Shown here in pieces: positions 16,432-23,619 of a stretch of 64,000 bases of DNA (positions are counted from its first letter, which is position 1; the number at the start of each line of letters is the position of its first letter). Below the pieces are notes generated by a model that saw only the letters and a list, made by a program, of their open reading frames with translations, was not told the DNA's origin and did not search any database. Position numbers and translations under genes: made by a program. Source of the stretch: CAZPNX01 sp964518765 (GTDB lineage Bacteria > Edwardsbacteria > AC1 > EtOH8); assembly GCA_964518765.1 (NCBI GenBank), contig CAZFJC010000004.1:62001-126000 (forward strand). Direction: 5' to 3'.

Positions 16432-16998
16432 ATGGCCTTCGAGCAGGAAGATTCCATACTGGTCGGACGCTGTCTCTCCGGCGACAATTCCGCCTTCGAC
16501 AGGCTTATCAGCCGGTACAAAAGACAGGTTTTTACCGTCATCTACCGCATGGTGCGCAATCCGGCCGATGCCGATGACCTGGCCCAGGACACCTTCATCA
16601 AGGCCTACCGGGCCCTCTCATCCTATGATCCCAAATACCCGTTCATCACCTGGCTTTTCAAGATCGCCCACAATACGGCCATCGACCACCTGCGCGCCAA
16701 CAGGGCCCAAATCCTATCCATGGACGACGAGGATAGCCCGGTGGAGGATGAATGCGCCGACGAGAAGCTGATGGATTCGATCGACGGCCTGTCGGATAAG
16801 TCAATGATCGAGAAGGCCTTATCTGCCTTGCCGGCCACCTATAGGGAGATTTTAACCCTCAGGCACCAACAGGAATTCTCTTATGCCGAGATCTCGCAGA
16901 TCTTGGGGTTACCCGAGGGAACGGTGAAGATTCGTCTTTTTCGGGCTCGCAACATGATGAAGGACAAATTGTTGGCCTTGGGATATCTGGGAGCTTGA
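16432..16998 (+). CDS. ECF RNA polymerase sigma factor
   Basis: A 188-residue group 4 sigma factor. Region 2 spans about residues 20-90 (FDRLISRYKRQVFTVIYRM, then DADDLAQDTFIKAYRAL and FITWLFKIAHNTAIDHLR), and region 4 about 125-180 (LPATYREILTLRHQQEFSYA, then IAGTVKIRLFRA-like EGTVKIRLFRAR). It most resembles the RpoE/SigW-like classes that answer envelope stress. The anti-sigma gene follows. No ribosome-binding site is visible, and the promoter geometry predicts a leaderless transcript. The promoter is of housekeeping type, so autoregulation is not evident. Confidence 0.92.
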   Translation: MAFEQEDSILVGRCLSGDNSAFDRLISRYKRQVFTVIYRMVRNPADADDLAQDTFIKAYRALSSYDPKYPFITWLFKIAHNTAIDHLRANRAQILSMDDEDSPVEDECADEKLMDSIDGLSDKSMIEKALSALPATYREILTLRHQQEFSYAEISQILGLPEGTVKIRLFRARNMMKDKLLALGYLGA

Positions 16999-17045
16999 TG
17001 AAACTTTTGCCTATTCACCACGTATTACTAAGTGAAGGAACAAAG

Positions 17046-17624
17046 ATGACCTGCGAACAGATAAAAGACTCCCTGCAGGGTTTGATGGACGGCACCCTGA
17101 GCCAGGGGGAAAAGGTTTTCGTCAAGCGGCACCTGAAATCCTGCCCCTCCTGCCTGAACGAGTTCCGCCTTCTGCGCCAGATCTCCTCCAGCCTTTCCCG
17201 GCTGCCTGTATACGAGCCCGGGCCTGATTTCAACCGGAGCGTTTTCCATCGTTTGGGGCTCGAATACCGGCCCTACCGCCAGCCCGTCTGGATCAGGCTG
17301 GCCATGGCTGCTGGCACCAGTCTGGCCCTGTTCTGGCTGGCCGCTTTGGCCGTGGCCCTGCCGACGCTGCTTGTCGGCTCCAAGGCCTACAAGCTGGCCC
17401 AATGGGTGCACCACCCGGAACGGATTCTCTCAGCGCTTCAGGCCGCAGTTGTGGAAACAGGTTTGTCGCTTTACCAGACCTTTGCTTTCGCCGCCAAGGC
17501 CTCCGGCTGGCTCCTAAAGTTGTCGGCCCTGCCCGCCCAGCTGGCCGTGGCCAGCCTGCTGGCCTTCGGTCTGATCCTTTTAGCCTTCAAGGGGCTTAAG
17601 CCCGGAATAATTCTGTCGAAATAA
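17046..17624 (+). CDS. Zinc-finger anti-sigma factor, membrane-bound
   Basis: 192 residues. The N-terminus has the anti-sigma zinc site, Cys3 followed by HLKSCPSC (H-x3-C-x2-C), which in this family grips the sigma factor. Two hydrophobic stretches follow (about residues 90-115 and 165-190), so it should sit in the inner membrane. The ATG at 17046 has a GAAGGA site seven bases upstream; earlier in-frame starts at 16995-16998 would add about 16 residues and overlap the sigma stop. It probably holds the sigma factor at the membrane until an envelope signal arrives. Confidence 0.85.
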   Translation: MTCEQIKDSLQGLMDGTLSQGEKVFVKRHLKSCPSCLNEFRLLRQISSSLSRLPVYEPGPDFNRSVFHRLGLEYRPYRQPVWIRLAMAAGTSLALFWLAALAVALPTLLVGSKAYKLAQWVHHPERILSALQAAVVETGLSLYQTFAFAAKASGWLLKLSALPAQLAVASLLAFGLILLAFKGLKPGIILSK

Positions 17625-17646
17625 ACCATTCTATAAGGAGAAAAGT

Positions 17647-18795
17647 ATGCGCACCGACAGTGGGAAAAGCAAAGTGGCGGCCGCGGCCATCGCCCTTCTA
17701 GCCGCCGTCTTCACGGCCGGCCCGGCCTGTGCCCAGCCGGAGAAGATCGACGTCAAGGTGGGCGGGAAGTCTCTGGCGGTGGAATCCAAGGACGTCCACG
17801 TCGGCGATGTCTACGTGGCCTCCAGCGACACCTTCAGCGGCGATCTGGTGGCCAAAAGCGGCACGGTGACGGTCGACGGGGTGGTGGACGGAGATTGCGT
17901 CAACTTCGGCGGGTCCATGGTGATAAACGGCCAGGTGCTGGGCGTAGCCGCCGTGTTCGGCGGCCCGGTCCAGGTGAACGGCAGCATCGAGGAGGACCTG
18001 GCGGCCTTCGGCGGGCCGGTCACCGTTTCCGGAAAGGTGGGCGGCGAGCTGGCCTCGTTCGGCGGCCCGGTCAAGCTTCTGGCCACAGCCGTGGTGGACG
18101 GTGACATTTCGGTCATGGGCGCCCAGGTGGAGCGTTCGGACAGCGCCCAGGTAAAGGGCGAGATAACAAACATCAGCCTGGGGATGATGAACCGCTTCCT
18201 GCCGGGCGCGGTCAGCGTCGTCCAGACGAAGACTCCACTCCTGAGGCTCACCCGGTTCTTCATCGCCCTGGCCTGGGTGGCGGCCTCGGCTCTGCTGGTG
18301 TTGTTGACCGCCCTCTTCTTCCCCCGCAGCGTCGAACGCATCGCCCGGGCGGTGGAGCTGGACATCTGGAAGTCGGTGGGCGTGGGCCTACTGGCCCAGG
18401 TGGCGGTCATCCCCGGCATCATCTTGATGGCCATCTCCATCCTGGGCATCCCGCTCATACCCCTGGCCATTCTGGCCTTTATCGCGGCCGCCATCCTGGG
18501 CTTCGCCGGATTCTGCCTGTTGGCCGCCCAGAGGCTTTTCGCCGCCTGGCGCCGGCCGGCCGCAGGTATCGTGCCCCTGGTCATGATAGGATTTCTGGCC
18601 CTGAACGCGCTTCTTCTGGCCGGACACCTGATCAACATCCCCGGCGCGCCGTTCAACATTCTGGGCTGGATACTGGTTATCGCTAACTTTTCGTTGCTGT
18701 GGTTCGCCTCCACCGTCGGGCTGGGCGCGGTCTGGTCCACCCGGTTCGGCTCCCGCGACGAAACGGCGCCGACGGCCCCGGTGGCCAAGGCCTAG
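17647..18795 (+). CDS. Exported bactofilin-like beta-helix membrane protein
   Basis: 382 residues. A signal peptide (cleavage near ACAQ, residues 28-31) is followed by short repeats typical of a right-handed beta helix, such as GTVTVDGVVDGDCVNFGGSM and later FGGPVQVNG, FGGPVTVSG, FGGPVKL (about residues 45-165). The second half (about 200-370) has at least four hydrophobic segments. The repeat style matches polymer-forming (bactofilin-like) proteins, here on the outside face. A strong AAGGAG site precedes the ATG, 22 bases after the anti-sigma stop, so it is a likely member of the sigma operon. Confidence 0.75.
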   Translation: MRTDSGKSKVAAAAIALLAAVFTAGPACAQPEKIDVKVGGKSLAVESKDVHVGDVYVASSDTFSGDLVAKSGTVTVDGVVDGDCVNFGGSMVINGQVLGVAAVFGGPVQVNGSIEEDLAAFGGPVTVSGKVGGELASFGGPVKLLATAVVDGDISVMGAQVERSDSAQVKGEITNISLGMMNRFLPGAVSVVQTKTPLLRLTRFFIALAWVAASALLVLLTALFFPRSVERIARAVELDIWKSVGVGLLAQVAVIPGIILMAISILGIPLIPLAILAFIAAAILGFAGFCLLAAQRLFAAWRRPAAGIVPLVMIGFLALNALLLAGHLINIPGAPFNILGWILVIANFSLLWFASTVGLGAVWSTRFGSRDETAPTAPVAKA

Positions 18796-18819
18796 CCTTT
18801 TTGACTTAACGGCATGAAG

Positions 18820-18848
18820 AAAGCTCTCCGCCGAAGGCGGGGAGCTTT
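18820..18848 (+). terminator. Intercistronic hairpin
   Basis: A 13-bp stem with one G-U pair (AAAGCTCTCCGCC with GGCGGGGAGCTTT) around a GAA loop. No T-run follows on the plus strand, so it may be an attenuator or an mRNA-stability element between the bactofilin-like and DUF4097-like genes rather than a full stop. Confidence 0.5.
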
Positions 18849-18874
18849 GCCCAGCTGCAAAGAAGGAGCCTGTC

Positions 18875-20218
18875 ATGCAGAGGAGAATATCAACGATAAT
18901 TACGGCTTTGGCCCTGGCGGTCCTTTTGCCGGTCCGTCTCATCGCCGATGATACGGCTTTCAACCGCTCGGTGCCGGTGACCGCCAACACCACCATCAGG
19001 CTGGACTGCCGCGTGGCCAAGTTGAGCCTAACCGACGGGCAGGGCCAGGACTTGGTTATCTCGTCCAGCGGATCGCCGGAGCCGGTGATTTCCATCTCCG
19101 AATCGCTGGTTACCGTAACCGTCCCGGAGCCCGAGCTCAAACGGCGCGGCCCGGAGCTGAAGATCTCCCTGCCGCGTCTGGCCAGCATCCGAGTCGACAT
19201 CGATGTCGGTAACCTGGACATAGTCGGCCTGGCCGGCCGGCTGGAGGCCAAGGTCGGGGTCGGAGATGTATCCCTGTCGGGCGTCTCCGGCCAGGTATTG
19301 GTCCGGACCGGCACCGGCAACATCAGGGCCAGCTGGGCGGCCGGCCAGGAGTTACCCGACCAAAGCAGGCTTACGGCCGGCATTGGCGACATCCGGGCGG
19401 CGCTTCCTTCTGATGCCGATTTGAGGATTGCGGCTGAGACCGGCCTGGGCAGCATCCGCGGCCTTGGGCAACAAGGGAACGGCGATGGCCCCCGCACATT
19501 GTTCCTTTCAACCGGCATCGGAGACATTCGGGTCAGTCGGGATGGAAACGGCGATGAGACATTGCCCGGAGACCGCTGGCGTGAGCGCCGTCATCAGCCT
19601 GCCCGAGGGATCTACGGAGGCGGTGGCGGCTTTTTCGTGTCCTGGCCGGACCGCTCCTACCGTGATATCAACGCCGCCACCTCGGGCCACGGCTACCCGG
19701 CTGTGAAGAAAGAGAGCTATGCCTGGGGAGGCGAGGGCTATGCCCAGTTCAACAGGTTCCGCATAGGCGGCATGGGCTGGGGGAACCAAATCGAATCACG
19801 TTCTTCCTTATCTGACACCATAAGGTACACTACATGTAACTATAGTTTCGGAGGCCTTACCCTAGAATACGTGGTGCTCAGGTCTTCTCGGGCCGATCTC
19901 TCCCTGGGCGCCATGCTGGGCGGCGGGGGCTCGGAGATCAAGCTGGCCAAGGCTAGGAAATCCGATATCACCTGGGACGAGGCGGCCGCTTTAGAGGATT
20001 ATCGCGAGGTGGCGCTCAAAGCCTCCGGTTTGGCGGGCATGCCCTTGGCCAGGTTCAAGTTAAGGCTCCTGAGCTGGCTGTCCCTGCAGGGCCAGGCCGG
20101 CTATCTCTATTACCGGGCTGATGATTGGAGATATCGGGATGACGAGGATCTGTTCAATCCCCCGCGATTAGACGCATCCGGCTGGACCTTCGCCGTCGGG
20201 CCGCATATCGGATTTTAA
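18875..20218 (+). CDS. DUF4097-like domain joined to a beta-barrel-like domain
   Basis: 447 residues with a signal peptide (MQRRISTIITALALAVLLPV, cleavage near LIADD). Residues 30-225 form a repetitive beta domain with GNLDIVG, GVGDVSLSGVSG, GTGNIRAS, GIGDIRAA and GIGDIRVS, as in DUF4097/putative adhesin proteins often linked to envelope-stress operons. After an Arg-rich joint (about residues 232-245), the rest looks like a barrel protein: GGGGGFFVSWPD, WGGEGYAQFNRFRIGGMG and a final PHIGF with terminal Phe. The joint may be a natural fusion or a past deletion joining two genes. A GAAGGAG site precedes the ATG. Confidence 0.65.
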   Translation: MQRRISTIITALALAVLLPVRLIADDTAFNRSVPVTANTTIRLDCRVAKLSLTDGQGQDLVISSSGSPEPVISISESLVTVTVPEPELKRRGPELKISLPRLASIRVDIDVGNLDIVGLAGRLEAKVGVGDVSLSGVSGQVLVRTGTGNIRASWAAGQELPDQSRLTAGIGDIRAALPSDADLRIAAETGLGSIRGLGQQGNGDGPRTLFLSTGIGDIRVSRDGNGDETLPGDRWRERRHQPARGIYGGGGGFFVSWPDRSYRDINAATSGHGYPAVKKESYAWGGEGYAQFNRFRIGGMGWGNQIESRSSLSDTIRYTTCNYSFGGLTLEYVVLRSSRADLSLGAMLGGGGSEIKLAKARKSDITWDEAAALEDYREVALKASGLAGMPLARFKLRLLSWLSLQGQAGYLYYRADDWRYRDDEDLFNPPRLDASGWTFAVGPHIGF

Positions 20219-20232
20219 AAACGTGGAAAATG

Positions 20233-20265
20233 GCGCTTGACAAAAGCGCTGTTTTCTTGTATAAT
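20233..20265 (+). promoter_or_regulatory. Consensus promoter with a palindrome over the -35 box
   Basis: TTGACA (20237-20242), a 17-base spacer and TATAAT (20260-20265): a perfect sigma70 promoter, the best in the window. The -35 lies inside an inverted repeat, GCGCTT-GACAA-AAGCGC (20233-20249). A repressor bound there would block RNA polymerase. The operon includes a winged-helix regulator, which is the obvious candidate. Confidence 0.75.
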
Positions 20266-20311
20266 AACTTTGTTTTGTAAAGTTCTCTGTTATCTTAAGG
20301 AGACGTTGAAC

Positions 20312-20941
20312 ATGGATCCCAAGACCGCACAGGAGAATCTGGCCTTCATTCGCAATATCATCGCCGACAGCCGCCGGATGGCTGTAGACATCGGTCTGGA
20401 TTACATCGTCTGGGGCCTTTTGGTCTCCGCCGGCATGTTCGCCACTGTCGCGCTGGAGATGCTGAAGATGCAGGGCCATGTCTACCTCTGGCTCTGGATC
20501 GCCGTCATGGGCTGCGGCTGGGCGTTTTCGCTGGCGCGGCAACTGAAGAAAAAATCAACCCAAGCCGTCCACACCCTGTCCGGCTCCATCCTCAAATCCC
20601 TCTGGCTATCGTGCGGGATCGTCATCATGCTTTTCATCTTCGTGGGCGGCCCGCTTCTGCGGCAGAGCCTTACCCCGGCCATCGCCGCGGTGCTGGGCAT
20701 CGGCTACCTGGTTTCCGGGAGGCTGCTCGATTTCACCTATTTTAAGATATCTGCCATCGCGTTCTGGGTCGGTTCGGCCGCCATGTTTTATCTGAAGAGC
20801 CAGTCGGGACAAGCTCTTTTTACCGGCATCCACGCCGACATTCTTCTCTTCGCCGTGATGCTGGTGCTGTTCCAGACCCTGCCGGGCATCATCCTCTACC
20901 GCCGCTGGCGCCGGGGGCAGGGGGAAACGTCCCGTGCCTGA
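20312..20941 (+). CDS. Inner-membrane protein of a regulator-linked pair
   Basis: 209 residues, start set by AAGGAGA nine bases before the ATG. The soluble N-terminus MDPKTAQENLAFIRNIIADS is followed by about six hydrophobic segments. This N-terminal pattern (AQENLAFIR-I--S-R) is shared by small membrane proteins that travel with a winged-helix regulator; no transport or enzyme motif is visible. The stop overlaps the regulator start by eight bases, so the two are translated together. Confidence 0.75.
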   Translation: MDPKTAQENLAFIRNIIADSRRMAVDIGLDYIVWGLLVSAGMFATVALEMLKMQGHVYLWLWIAVMGCGWAFSLARQLKKKSTQAVHTLSGSILKSLWLSCGIVIMLFIFVGGPLLRQSLTPAIAAVLGIGYLVSGRLLDFTYFKISAIAFWVGSAAMFYLKSQSGQALFTGIHADILLFAVMLVLFQTLPGIILYRRWRRGQGETSRA

Positions 20942-21230
20942 TTTCGATTACACCCAACTGGACGACATCATCCACTCCCGCATCCGGCTGGCGGTGATGG
21001 CTGTCCTGGTGGGGGTGGAGGCAGCCGAGTTCACCTTCCTGCGCGACAAGGTGGGAGCCACCGACGGCAACCTCTCGGTACACCTCAAGAAGCTGGAGGA
21101 CGCCGGATACGTCACGGTAGACAAGCGCTTCGTTGACCGCAAGCCGGTGTCCTCCTACAGACTTACCGCCAAGGGAAGGAAGGCTTTTGAATTGTATGTT
21201 GAAAGACTGGAAAGAATAATCCATATATAA
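20934..21230 (+). CDS. Winged-helix transcriptional regulator
   Basis: 98 residues. A single winged-helix domain of the HTH_34/ArsR-MarR style: RLAVMAVLVGVEAAEFTFLR, then VGATDGNLSVHLKKLEDAGY as the recognition helix and wing, ending in a helix likely used to dimerise. It starts at GTG (20934) inside the end of the membrane-protein gene. It probably controls its own operon through the palindrome on the promoter at 20233-20249. No metal-binding cysteines are present. Confidence 0.88.
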   Translation: MPDFDYTQLDDIIHSRIRLAVMAVLVGVEAAEFTFLRDKVGATDGNLSVHLKKLEDAGYVTVDKRFVDRKPVSSYRLTAKGRKAFELYVERLERIIHI

Positions 21231-21240
21231 AGGAGAAAAA

Positions 21241-22335
21241 ATGCGACTAATTTTTGTTTTTCTTCAGCTCCTTGTATTATTTTGGCCGTTTTTTTCCCAT
21301 GCCGATGCCTGCTCCACCTTCCTGTTAGAGCGCGGCGACACCCTGCTGGTCGGCCATAACCTGGACGAGTACTCTCCAATGCCTGGCCTTATCATCGCCA
21401 ATCCCCGCGGTGTGGCCAAGCACGGCATCGGCTGGGGCGGCTTTTTCAATCCCCTGAGCAAGGCCAAACCGGAGCTGAAATGGGTCAGCCGATACGGGTC
21501 GCTCACCTATAACGCCTTCGGCAAGGAGTTCCCCGACGGGGGTATGAACGAGGCCGGGCTTTATATAGGAGAGATGACCTATTGGTTCACCGAGTACCCT
21601 AATGGTAAGGGCCTAGTCCGCCTCTACCACCATCACTGGATCCAATACCTGTTGGACAACTTCGCCACGGCGGACGAGGTGCTGGCTAACCTATCTGAGG
21701 TGGTGCCCGAAGGCCACTGTCGCTGGCAGTTTTTCATCGCCGACTCCTCAGGCGCCGCGGCCACCATCACTTTCGTCAAGGGTAGGGCCGTCATCAACAC
21801 CGGGGACTCGCTGCCGGTCAAGGCGCTGTGCAACCGGCGCTATGCCCGGGAGATAGACACTCTACGGCTCTACCAAGGGTTCGGCGGCTTCCGCACCATG
21901 GACTTCTCCGATACCTCCGACGACCGGCGCTTCGTCCGGGCGGCGGCGATGCTCAGGAACCAGGACCGGAAGGTGGGCGCTGGCGACTACGCGTTCGCGA
22001 TCCTGCGGCGGCTCGACTGGGGCAACAACAGATGGTCGCTGGTGTTCGACCTTAGAGGCCGTCGGCTGCGGTTCAACAGCGACCGGTCGCGCCGCGTCAA
22101 GTCAGTGGACTTCTCCGCGTTCGACTTTTCGCCGGCGGGACCAGCCATGGTTCTGGACATCAACCGAGATCTCGAGGGAGACGTGGCCGAATGGTTCAAG
22201 CCTTTCAGTAAATCGGTACAGAAAGAATATATCTGCAGGATGTGGGACGGCCTCGACCTAGGTTTTTTCGGCAATTTATTGTTCAAACCGGTGATGAAAA
22301 AAAGGACGGTGGATTGCGTCGCGCATTTTGATTAA
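21241..22335 (+). CDS. Exported choloylglycine hydrolase-family (Ntn) hydrolase
   Basis: 364 residues. A signal peptide (1-23) ends exactly before Cys24 in HADA-CSTFLLERG; in this family the cysteine freed at the mature N-terminus is the nucleophile that cleaves linear C-N amide bonds. Further family marks are LLVGHNLDEY, MNEAGLYIGEM and a late NNRWSLVFDLRGRRL. Relatives cleave bile-salt conjugates, penicillin V or acyl-homoserine lactones; the substrate here is open. A strong AAAGGAG site is ten bases after the regulator stop, so it may be co-transcribed with the pair upstream. Confidence 0.82.
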   Translation: MRLIFVFLQLLVLFWPFFSHADACSTFLLERGDTLLVGHNLDEYSPMPGLIIANPRGVAKHGIGWGGFFNPLSKAKPELKWVSRYGSLTYNAFGKEFPDGGMNEAGLYIGEMTYWFTEYPNGKGLVRLYHHHWIQYLLDNFATADEVLANLSEVVPEGHCRWQFFIADSSGAAATITFVKGRAVINTGDSLPVKALCNRRYAREIDTLRLYQGFGGFRTMDFSDTSDDRRFVRAAAMLRNQDRKVGAGDYAFAILRRLDWGNNRWSLVFDLRGRRLRFNSDRSRRVKSVDFSAFDFSPAGPAMVLDINRDLEGDVAEWFKPFSKSVQKEYICRMWDGLDLGFFGNLLFKPVMKKRTVDCVAHFD

Positions 22336-22367
22336 CTATTATTATTCAATAAAGAAAAGGAGCCCCC

Positions 22368-22754
22368 ATCAAAATCAAATCGCCTGTCACTTTTGGCCTC
22401 GGCCTTTTACTGACGCTGTTCGGCGAAGTCAACTGCCTTCATGGCAACAATCTTATAGCAATAGTTCCGTTGGCTGTTGGCCTCTGCCTGCTCTACTTGG
22501 TTTGGAGGGGCGGACGACGGGCCACGGTCCTCCTGGGCCACGTCATTGTCGTCAGCGGCTGCTACCTGATCACCTACGGCCTCTACCTCCTGCCCTACGC
22601 CAAGCCGGACTTGGCCCACATCCTGGGAATGCCCCTGTTCTGGGGGCTGTTCTGCCTTTTCGGCGGCATCTGCGCCATCTACCATGGCTTCTGCAACTGC
22701 GTGATCTGCCGTGTCAGCAGGCAGCAGCCAAAGCCGTCCGCAACGGCACCATAA
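22368..22754 (+). CDS. Small membrane protein with an apparent ATC start
   Basis: A reading frame of 128 residues with three hydrophobic segments (LGLLLTLFGEVNC, AIVPLAVGLCLLYLV, LGHVIVVSGCYLITYGLYLL) and a cysteine-rich end (FCNCVICRVS). No ATG or GTG is available: the frame opens with ATC AAA ATC AAA TCG, and that ATC lies five bases after a strong AAGGAG site (22357-22362). The first usual start is a TTG at 22470, which would remove the first membrane segment. The gene seems to use ATC or to carry an ATG-to-ATC change. Function unknown. Confidence 0.6.
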   Translation: MKIKSPVTFGLGLLLTLFGEVNCLHGNNLIAIVPLAVGLCLLYLVWRGGRRATVLLGHVIVVSGCYLITYGLYLLPYAKPDLAHILGMPLFWGLFCLFGGICAIYHGFCNCVICRVSRQQPKPSATAP

Positions 22755-22772
22755 ATAGGTTTGAAATGTCCG

Positions 22773-23519
22773 CACCGATTTCGTTCGCCAGGTGGACTTC
22801 TACGTCGGGGCCTTACCGGCCTGCTATGGAAACAAGGCCTTGTCGGTGCTCGACATTAGGTATCGCGAGGGGCTCTCCGACCGGCTTCATGTCCAGGCCG
22901 ACCTGGACAAAGTCGGGGCCGCCTTCGGCCTGGAGGGGGCACTGTCCCGGGGAAATTTCATGATATCCGGCCAGTGCCGTTTTCTGGGCTTGTTGGCCGA
23001 AGCTTCGGCATGACCGCCGTCTTCCGTTGATACGATTTCCAGGGCAAGGCCAAGTCCAGGCAGTACGCCGGCGGGATAACGCTCCATGCCCTGACGCACG
23101 ACGGATAAGCCTCGTTGATCCTCTCCCGCACCAGGAACACCTGGAACCAGCATATGGCTGACACCTTGGTCTGAGAACTATGGATAAATCGCTTCGCGCA
23201 GGCTATAAAACGGCGAGCTCTCGGGCGGCAACTTCCTCAAACGTCAGGGGAGCACCCCTGGGATTTCGACTACCGCCAGGTGCTGGCGCTGCTTGCCGGC
23301 TACCGCCTGGACCTCAGAAATAGGGAATGGTTTCGATCCATGCGAGGCAGACTTTGGTATAGGGTGGCCAGCCGGCTGCCCCTTCTTCCGGCCGACGAGA
23401 CCTAGCTTGCCCTCAAGTGGCGCTACCTTGACGGCCGGCCCTACGCGCCGCCGACCTACCATCCGGAATGGAGGGGTGCCCCCTCGACCCCGGCCAGCAA
23501 ATCAACTCGGCCAGGATGC
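22773..23519 (+). pseudogene. Decayed coding region
   Basis: Protein-like segments appear in different frames, broken by stops and shifts. They include DFYVGALPACYGNKALSVLD (about 22794), EGLSDRLHVQADLDKVGAA, YDFQGKAKSRQYAGGITLHA (about 23026), then DFDYRQVLALLAGYRLDLRN and LALKWRYLDGRPYAPPTYHP (about 23270-23460, with a TAG between two parts). They read like remains of one or two exported or barrel-type proteins. I cannot name the family. The long frame running from 23293 into the next gene is not real coding sequence before 23620. Confidence 0.5.
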
Positions 23520-23584
23520 TGGAGTTATAGTTCCCGCAAGACCAGTTAAAGGCGGCGCCAGCGGCGTCGCTTTTTCCCTTCTTC

Positions 23585-23613
23585 TTGCACTCACCGCCTT
23601 GCTGGTGTATAAT
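23585..23613 (+). promoter_or_regulatory. Promoter for a leaderless M16 peptidase mRNA
   Basis: TTGCAC (23585-23590), a 17-base spacer and TATAAT (23608-23613), then six bases to the ATG at 23620. Transcription should start at the start codon. Confidence 0.65.
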
Positions 23614-23619
23614 AATCCT

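Noticed and set aside
23293..23619. N-terminal extension of the M16 peptidase
   Set aside because: The extension crosses decayed sequence, lacks a start signal and would bury the signal peptide; a promoter ends six bases before the ATG at 23620.
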